Part shown: piece by piece, positions 57,362 through 64,000 of the stretch
Numbering within the stretch: position 1 is the first letter of the stretch
Layout of the letters: each line of letters starts with the position of its first letter
From: Siphonodentalium dalli
Lineage: Eukaryota > Mollusca > Scaphopoda > Gadilida > Siphonodentaliidae
DNA: 64,000 bases
NCBI GenBank assembly: GCA_032622095.1
Contig: CP136061.1
Span: 137,353,587 to 137,417,586 of the forward strand
Direction: 5' to 3'
Notes under the pieces: generated by a model
The model's input: the letters and a program-made list of their open reading frames with translations, nothing else
Databases searched by the model: none
Told to the model about the DNA's origin: nothing
Position numbers and translations under genes: made by a program

Positions 57362-60300
57362 TTACTCAACCAAAGGCTCAACATCAACTTCATCATCTCC
57401 GACAATAATAGCTTCTGAATTTATGCAGCCTTCACCATGACAGTCACCACAGGCTACAACACATTTGAGTCCATTTTTTCTACAGGAACACAAATTAGCA
57501 CGGCACGGATTTCTACTAGCCAGCTTGCATTTGCAGCGTACAAATTTTAATAGTGTTTCTGGTGCAGGATCCAGGTTGGTCATAATGGGAACTAAATGAG
57601 AATCCTGAATTTGCCATCCCCAATCAGTTGGGTCCATAGTAGTGTTCCCCAGGGTTTTCCAGATAACCACTTGCAAATGCACACGTAAGCTATGGAAATA
57701 GGCCGCTCGTTCTGTTGGTGGTAATTTCTGTGGATCCAAGGAGCCTCTTGTCGAGGATACCATTTCCATAAATTTTGTGTACCGCAAACCATTGAGGGTG
57801 TCACTCTGCTTTCCAGCATATAACGTCTTGAACAGTTTGACTCCAGCCTCGCCAACTTTATTTTTGTCAGCAGTGGTATCGTTCATAATGGATGATATCC
57901 GCTGTATTTCGGGGGACTCGATCTTTTTTAAGATGCCGGTTTTGCCCTGGCCATATGTAGCAGATGTTGTATCACACCCGGCCCAGGCATGGATAAAGAG
58001 AATATGCGCCGTTTTTACTTTGCCGGCCTTCTGCACAAGATCTCGTATTTTCCATTTGGCTATGCCACCCTTGACTGTCTTTCGTGCTTCTCAAACAAAA
58101 TAAACATCTGCCATGTCTTCAACCCAATGGTACAAGAGAAGAATTAGCAGATCCGTATCATCTGCAGCCATTATAACATCGGTCCCTCGAGATGCAAACT
58201 CAAGGGCGGACGACATTATCATCGTATCTGCATCACCACTGCTGTTGCATACCATTTGTGCATCAGCTATCAGCAATCGCCCCAACAGATTGATAAACTG
58301 AGTTTTGTTTTTCTCCTTTGATAAATATGCCTCCTGATTATAATGGGCCTCCACATTCTCAGATAAACGAATATCGGCACAAGACTTTCCGATTCGTCTA
58401 CTGTGCTCGTGGTCCTTGATGGCCGGACCAATTTCATAACCATCGAAACAACGCAAGCATTTGCGTACTTGGATCGAACATAGCAGACGTATTGGTTAGC
58501 AATTTCAATGTAAGTGGATTTTTTTGCCCACTTGACACGATGCAACAGAGCCCCACCGTCAACAACATGCATAGCGACAGATGGGAGGTTTGTCTCCTCA
58601 GAATAATCAGTGAGAGCCTTAGCCAAATGCGTTTTAGTTGGCTTTCTCATTAAATTGTCCTTAAAACAGTGATGTGGGTGCTGCAGTTAGTTCATATTTA
58701 AAATATGTTGCCATATTCTCCTCTCGCTGTGCAATAGCAATCAACCATGAGAAGAGAATTGTCGGGTTAATGTGCACTTTTTTATTATCTATCTTAACTC
58801 CCGGCTGCAGACTGTCCAGTGTTTTGACATGTTCGCTCTTTTTTATGGACACTACAGCAACACTCAATCCATCTATCTTTTCTTGTATTCCCATACCCAC
58901 TATTTCTGTCTGATAGCAGTTCACACCATCACCATCTGCAGCCGTGAGGCCAGACGATAGGGAACGCAACTTGGTTTCGTTCATATCGAATGGCTCATGG
59001 TCAGCGAACCACTGCTCGAGCTTCAACAGATCGTCGAAATCTCGAATTCTTCTTGAGGTACCCAGTTCAATATGCTGATCGCTAGTATTGTGTTTGGCGC
59101 ATGTCAAGGTTGTCATTGATTTGTGTATTTCAGCACACTTGTGCATACTGTATACCCACTGCTGGCGGACAGAATCTGTCATACCCCTCCCCCTTGTCAG
59201 ACCACCTCTACTCTTAATCGACCTCATTAGGACCTGTTCTATGATCAAATCAGTCGACAGACCTGCCCAAAACCTGCTACTTCTACGAACAGTGTGGAAA
59301 CCATGCTCTGCAAATGATTTATACAACAACGGATGAGTCAACGGTAGCTCAATCATCAGCTAGAGATAGAGGCGGCAGCTTTTTGCATAATGTATGTGTC
59401 CTGTGGCAGCAAAGAGATTTAACATCTTTCCTGTCGAGAGGAGATGTAAGTGCCAATCTCCTGTCCTCTCGGCTTGTATGAAATCTTTTAAAGTTTGTAC
59501 ATAAATAACATACTGCAGCCATAGTCTTGCCGTTGGTGATTTATCTGCAAGCAATGTTTTGTACTCAGCCAAACACTGTTCGAGCTTGATAAATTCGTCT
59601 GGAAGAGCATCACCTGGAAAATGTATGTCTCTTTCTTCAACATCATCAAACAATGTTCTAAGTGTCTCAGTTTCCACTGTGCTTAGTCCAGGTAATTGCT
59701 CATTCGTAGTCGGACAATGTTCACATGCTTCATTTTCTGGGGAAGATATGTAATCTTCGTCCTTGTGTTGTGTCTACGTATGCGGCTGGTCAGATTCTGG
59801 CTGGTCTGTGTCAGTAATTGTAAAATGAGACGATGGTACCACTTCTCTTACTAACTTGTTGGCCAGGGCCGCTTCTACTAGGAAATGACCACGTAAAGCT
59901 CTTGAGATTGCTTTACCAGAGACCATTTGCTGAACTGCATTTGGGCCATAGACCCTTTCTAATGCCTTTTCCAGTCCAGAGCCTTTCATCATTGCACCAA
60001 TGCTTCCCAAAAACCTCATCATGACGTGAAAGCTACAGACTACATTCATAGACCGCGAAGTGATTATTCCAACCGCCTTGAGCCACAGGGGCTGATCAAA
60101 TGTCAAGCAAGGGGTCGAGATATTTAATTTGTTGGCCTGACTCTGGATGAAAACCAATGTCGAATAGATACAGTCTTCATCCGATGGATTCAAATCAATT
60201 ATCGGCAAAAACACAACTTCCGATTTCTTGGAAGGACCACTGCCAGAATCAGCGAATATATGCTGCATATAACCTGTCCAATTGGGTCGAGGTTTAATCG

Positions 60301-61919
60301 CGTTTCTGAATAGCCACCCAGAATGCCAGTCTCGAGCAAATCTGAATTGATATCGGGGGCAATGTATGGGGGAACGGTAATTGAATAAGAGGTTTGTATG
60401 CAACTGTCGATAGATCCTTCTCTGGACAGCTGGCATACTGATGAATAGGTATCCCTTTGTCTTTGACTATTTCGCCAACATTACCACGTTTTTGTCTAAT
60501 GACTACTTGTGGCTCCGGACGGAGTGGCGAATCGTCTGTTGGGGTGCACACAGCAATTATTCCCATCCCATGAAATGTCCCATGACCATCTAGAGTAGCA
60601 ACATTGTGGTCAACATTATCTGCGACCCACTGCGTGAAGGAGCCAGGGAAATATTCACTTGGCAGACTTTCATGATCTTGGGCCTGAATTACTGACTGTT
60701 TGTACCTTTCAACTTCGTCATATGTGATCGAAAAGCCTAACCGAGATAGTTCTGTCACAAGCCATTTAGATCCAAACATATGATCAAGATCAACGCCAAG
60801 GCCAAATAGAGTTGGTGCCATCACTGATTTTGGTCTTGCGGATTGAATTATCCAATACTGATCTGCTTCAATTCTGAAGGGATCAGGACTTCCAGCAGAC
60901 ATAACATATGTGATGGTATCCAGCTCTTTCCTCGTTCAATGTTGGTTATGTCCTCACTTGTAGGGTATGAATTAGTAGTATACGTCATCTCCCTCAGTGG
61001 TGCTCGAATAATCTTAGCTGCTGTCATAATTATTCTCTTGTGTTCTTCTTCAATGTCAGTTTTCTTATCGGTGTACCACTTCTCGTTGATAATAAAGCTA
61101 GCCATGTTTCTGAAGCAAATCACGTTGCTCCTACCCTGGACTTCGGCAAAGAATATGTATGACCATTTTTGTGTATAAACTTCCGACCCCTCAGCGAATT
61201 CTACCATCTTATCATGAAGTTCAGATAGCGTATACAGCTCCGCACCAGCTTCCGACTCAATCCATGCACATACCATTTGAAACAGTTTTTGCCTTGAATT
61301 GTCTGTTTTTCTGCCGATCTGTTTCCGTTCAGATGGATTCGGGCTTATCTCCTTGTTCAACTTAAAACGGGACAAACATATGCTATGGTAGACAGCTTCA
61401 GCTGCAATCAGATCGATACAACCATGAAGCTTTTTCTGGACCTCAAAACTTATCGAATCCCCCCTTTCTGCACAACAATCTAATAGGCTCTCACGCATTG
61501 GGAGTGTTGAAAATCTATGCACTTGTGTTCTGTCAGTATGTTTGGGGTCAAACGGGGCTGCTTTCCCACAAACCAGACAGTCCTCTTTGTAATTGAAATC
61601 TGGCAGACTTGATCGGAGCCTCTTTGTAGATGACAGATCAACAGAATCTGAGCTCTCACACAAACCTCTCTAGCTGTCTGTGAAATTCGATGGCAAATTT
61701 GGTGTACCAAAACTTTCCCTATGGGTGTTGTATTGAGCCGACGATTTAGATATCGAGCCAGTTCCAGCCTACCCCGTTTCTCGGCAAAATAAATGAGAGT
61801 CAGTATGCCTTTCCTAGAAACATTGACTGCCGGATCATCTTCAAACCAAGCTTACAGTCGATACAGTGATCTTCAGAAATATAACTAATATCCGATGATG
61901 CTATTTTCTCGTCGGCCAT
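57362..61919 (-). pseudogene. Transposase-like gene: N-terminal Cys/His finger, central domain, PIN/XPG-like segment, C-terminal Cys-cluster finger
   Basis: The start ATG is at 61919 (MADEKIASSD). Segments in order: a small domain (ELARYLNRR, to 61665); a finger with CLVCGK and YHSICLSRFK (61600-61370); a central domain (SARPKSVMAPTLFGLGVDLD; TLDGHGTFHGMGII; RPNWTGYMQHIF; LPIIDLNPSDEDCIYSTL; GLEKALERVYGPNAVQQMVS); a helical region; a PIN/XPG-like segment (MAADDTDLLILLLYHW near 58175, IHAWAGCDTTSATYGQGKTG near 58000); and a Cys-rich finger near 57540-57420 (CKCK, CRANLCSCRKNG, CGDC). It ends at TAA 57364-57362. Lesions: frameshifts near 61800, 61665, 60850, 60300-60430, 58662 (an extra T) and 58450, and in-frame stops at 59774, 59360 and 58091. 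It cannot make a full protein. The same architecture is common as multi-copy uncharacterised proteins in marine invertebrates. Confidence 0.8.
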
Positions 61920-62169
61920 AGCTACTAATAATACGATGCGATAAATTCAATAATGGAGCATAGATTATCAAAAATATATATTGCAGTATAACGATCTCAC
62001 TGAGATACCCTCATCAATGAGAATCTTTTATCAAACAGGTCTCAAGTGTGCGTTGTCACCGTTAGGTTTCAGCAAGAGATCTGAATTCGTAAAACAACTG
62101 CTATTCAAATGTTTTCCGTGACAAATTGACTTGCAGAAGCTATATATCTGATGCACGTGCTCGCAGAGT

Positions 62170-62435
62170 CTGAATAATAAAGCGTGTTTCGTGTATAGCG
62201 ATATCAGAATGCTAAGACAATAAAGAGCGTCTATACAAAGCCCAAGACAATAAAGAGCGCAACTTGCGCTAACTTATCTGATGAATACGGGGACAACAAT
62301 ATGTTACATGCATTTTATAGTATATGGTATAAGTAATAGAACATATATTAATATTCAATAATATACGTGTCAAAATATCATGAACGATGTGTAGGCCTAT
62401 CAATATATTTTTATAAACGCTCTTTATTGTCGACG
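62170..62435. repeat. AATAAAGAGCG motif cluster in the 5' region of the Academ-like element
   Basis: 'gacaataaagagcg' occurs at about 62216 and 62247, a variant at 62177, and the inverse 'cgctctttattgtc' near 62417. They lie between the right terminal repeat and the start codon at 61919, where a promoter or subterminal transposase-binding sites would be expected. Whether they are functional is not shown. Confidence 0.5.
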
Positions 62436-62622
62436 CTATACTTTTTTCCGCAGCCAACGTATCACACGATCATGTGTATTACGTATCCCGAATTATTCCG
62501 ACTATTAGCTTCCAAGATATGTCTGATTTGGGGCCGTCAATCTGATTATGTTAGCTGAGACGTGAGGCATATCCGACATGAACACAGGAAAGGGGGTCCT
62601 TATTTCAACGTGCGATAAAAGT

Positions 62623-62741
62623 TTTTGCCCAAAGCGGATTTTGGATATATTATACTAGAGATCCTACTGCGTCGAATGACACCAAAATCGCTTCTTTACC
62701 AATTTCTTCTGGGTTGACCCCTTTTTTTGCGTACCACACTA
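62623..62741. repeat. Right terminal inverted repeat of the Academ-like element
   Basis: About 119 bp, the inverse of 56772-56886. The flanking ATG at 62742-62744 completes the 3-bp duplication. Confidence 0.85.
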
Positions 62742-62744
62742 ATG

Positions 62745-62966
62745 TGCCATTATTTATACTTAGTGTAAGTTCTGCTGTTGGTGGCAAACATCAAATTGGG
62801 TGAATTATAATGTATAATTGGTGGTATTGATTGTAATAGAATAAAAGGATGATATCCAGATATGACTTGCAAGGGTATACCTGGACATAATAAATGTTGA
62901 GCTAGGGGAGATGGGAGGATTCATGTTAATTTCTTTGGTTGTGGCATTACTTTGGATTTATAATAA
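62745..62966. other. No gene seen
   Basis: Short AT-rich spacer between the Academ-like element and the LINE fragment. Confidence 0.4.
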
Positions 62967-64000
62967 AGCCAAAAAACAGGGAAGAAACACGATTGCGAAC
63001 GCTTCAAACAACTAAAAAATCAAAGTCACAAAGAATGCAAGGCAACCAAATCCAAATACATCATGGATAAAGTGACTGAAAACGATGGAAGGAGAATATC
63101 AAAGAGGCTATGGACTTATATCAAGAGTAAAAGGAATGATAGTTCAGGAGTGTCACCACTGAAGAGAAGAGGAATTATATACAGCGATGCCAAAACAAAG
63201 GCAGAGATACTCAATCAGCAATTTTCATCAGTATTCACCACAGAAGACACCGCAAATATACCCGTTGAGCCCATCCCGGTGAATAAAGTGGACAAAATAG
63301 TCGCCACCGAAAACGGAGTACTAAAATTGCTCAATAACATCAACATACATAAGGCCACTGGACCTGACAGTATTCCTGGAAGACTACTAAAAACAGTCGC
63401 TTCCGAAATTACACCAATGCTGACAAAACTCTTTCAATCCTCAATCAACTAAGGAAAAATACCAACTGACTGGAAAGAGCAATATATATTACTCCATTGT
63501 ACAAGAAAGGAGACAAAACTTCTGCATCAAACTACCGTCCAGTATCTTTAACATCCATCTGCAACAAACTTCTAGAACATATAATTCACCACCATCTAAT
63601 CAGTTACCTGGAATTATCAAATGACCAGCTGACAGACTTTCAACATGGCTTCAGAAAGAACAGATCATGCGAAACTCAACTTCTCTTGACGGTGGATGAC
63701 TTAGCAAGAGGACTGTTTAAAGGCAAACAGATCGACGCTGCACTACTCGACTTCTCCAAGGTGTTCGACAAGGTACCGCATCAGAGGTTACTACAGAAGT
63801 GCATAGGACATGGCATAAATGACAACTTCTTGGGATGGATAAAGGATTTTCTCTCAAACAGAACACAGAGAGTCATCTTAGAAGGTCATCTCTCCGATGC
63901 AACACCTGTCACATCAGGAGTACCACAAGGAACAGTTATGGGACCATTACTGTTCCTTATTTACATCAACGACCTTCCCAAATGTGTGAGAGCTACACCC
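62967..64000 (+). pseudogene. Non-LTR retrotransposon reverse transcriptase (Jockey/CR1/L2-like ORF2), 5'-truncated, runs off the window
   Basis: Coding similarity begins near 62985 (HDCERFKQLKNQSHKECKAT), continues through the frame at 63063 (RRISKRLWTYIKSKR, HKATGPDSIPGRLLK) to a TAA at 63450-63452, then shifts frame near 63475 and is open to 64000. The second part has the reverse transcriptase blocks [50 protein letters not shown] and [20 protein letters not shown]. The Asp of LDFSK is the first catalytic residue. The window ends just before the expected F/YADD block. The endonuclease domain is absent, consistent with 5' truncation. One stop plus one frameshift in 1 kb mark it as inactive. 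Confidence 0.85.

Larger units (their letters stand above)
56772..62741 (-). mobile_element. Complete 5.97-kb DNA transposon, probable Academ superfamily
   Basis: The terminal inverted repeats are 56772-56886 and 62623-62741. They start TAGTGTGGT and end ACCACACTA, and share 'aagaaattggtaaagaagcg', 'attttggt' and 'tatccaaaatccgctttggg'. ATG lies outside both (56769-56771 and 62742-62744), a 3-bp target duplication. The single minus-strand gene inside has a PIN/XPG-like segment and a Cys-cluster finger. As I recall, Academ elements have 3-4-bp duplications and a protein with an XPG nuclease and a Cys8 zinc finger, which fits. About 0.7 kb lies between the right repeat and the start codon. Confidence 0.75.

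Overview
This window looks like marine invertebrate nuclear DNA, most likely a mollusc. It is AT-rich and intron-bearing, almost free of host exons, and packed with nested transposons and tandem repeats. The mollusc assignment is an inference from repeat style: arrays built around 'aaatccaagatggc', 'gggccataactc' and 'atggccctgg' modules with 'gacggacgg' tails, tRNA-headed SINEs and small Helitrons. No sequence search was run.

Host genes are few. Positions 2-187 look like the last coding exon of a gene on the plus strand, followed by a poly(A) signal. A clear 3' terminal exon on the minus strand (42721-41637) has a good splice acceptor, about twenty 9-residue repeats and a cysteine/histidine C-terminus; a 1-base insertion breaks it. 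A weak two-exon model (23762-23845 and 25542-25719) is also given. No functional RNA gene was found.

Layout: 1-4 kb holds the gene end and two fold-back repeats. 4.1-6.5 kb is a fold-back transposon with 0.8-1.0 kb arms around a decayed coding loop. 9-10.5 kb holds three small TTAA-flanked elements. 11-21 kb is mostly decayed repeats, including a LINE ORF2 3' remnant. 22.4-29.2 kb is one 6.8-kb TTAA-flanked element split by a 4.9-kb insertion whose ends are palindromic GGTATACC/GGTACC arrays. 30.8-32.9 kb holds a palindrome, a TA-flanked MITE and a 1.1-kb fold-back. 33-41 kb is long mosaic tandem arrays. 43.9-48.0 kb is an element with poly-C/poly-G tracts, an internal seven-copy array and a Helitron inserted in that array. 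48.3-56.2 kb appears bounded by one more pair of TTAA termini and contains a SINE, a Helitron, a hAT-type element and two nested TTAA elements. 56.8-62.7 kb is a full-length DNA transposon with about 115-bp terminal inverted repeats and a 3-bp target duplication, carrying a broken 1,500-codon transposase-like gene with a PIN/XPG-like segment and a C-terminal Cys-cluster finger, best matched to the Academ superfamily. From about 62.97 kb to the end is a 5'-truncated non-LTR reverse transcriptase.

The sequence mainly records repeated insertion of transposons into one another. Several insertions can be proved internally, because a second copy of the target (an opposite arm or a sister tandem unit) preserves the empty site.
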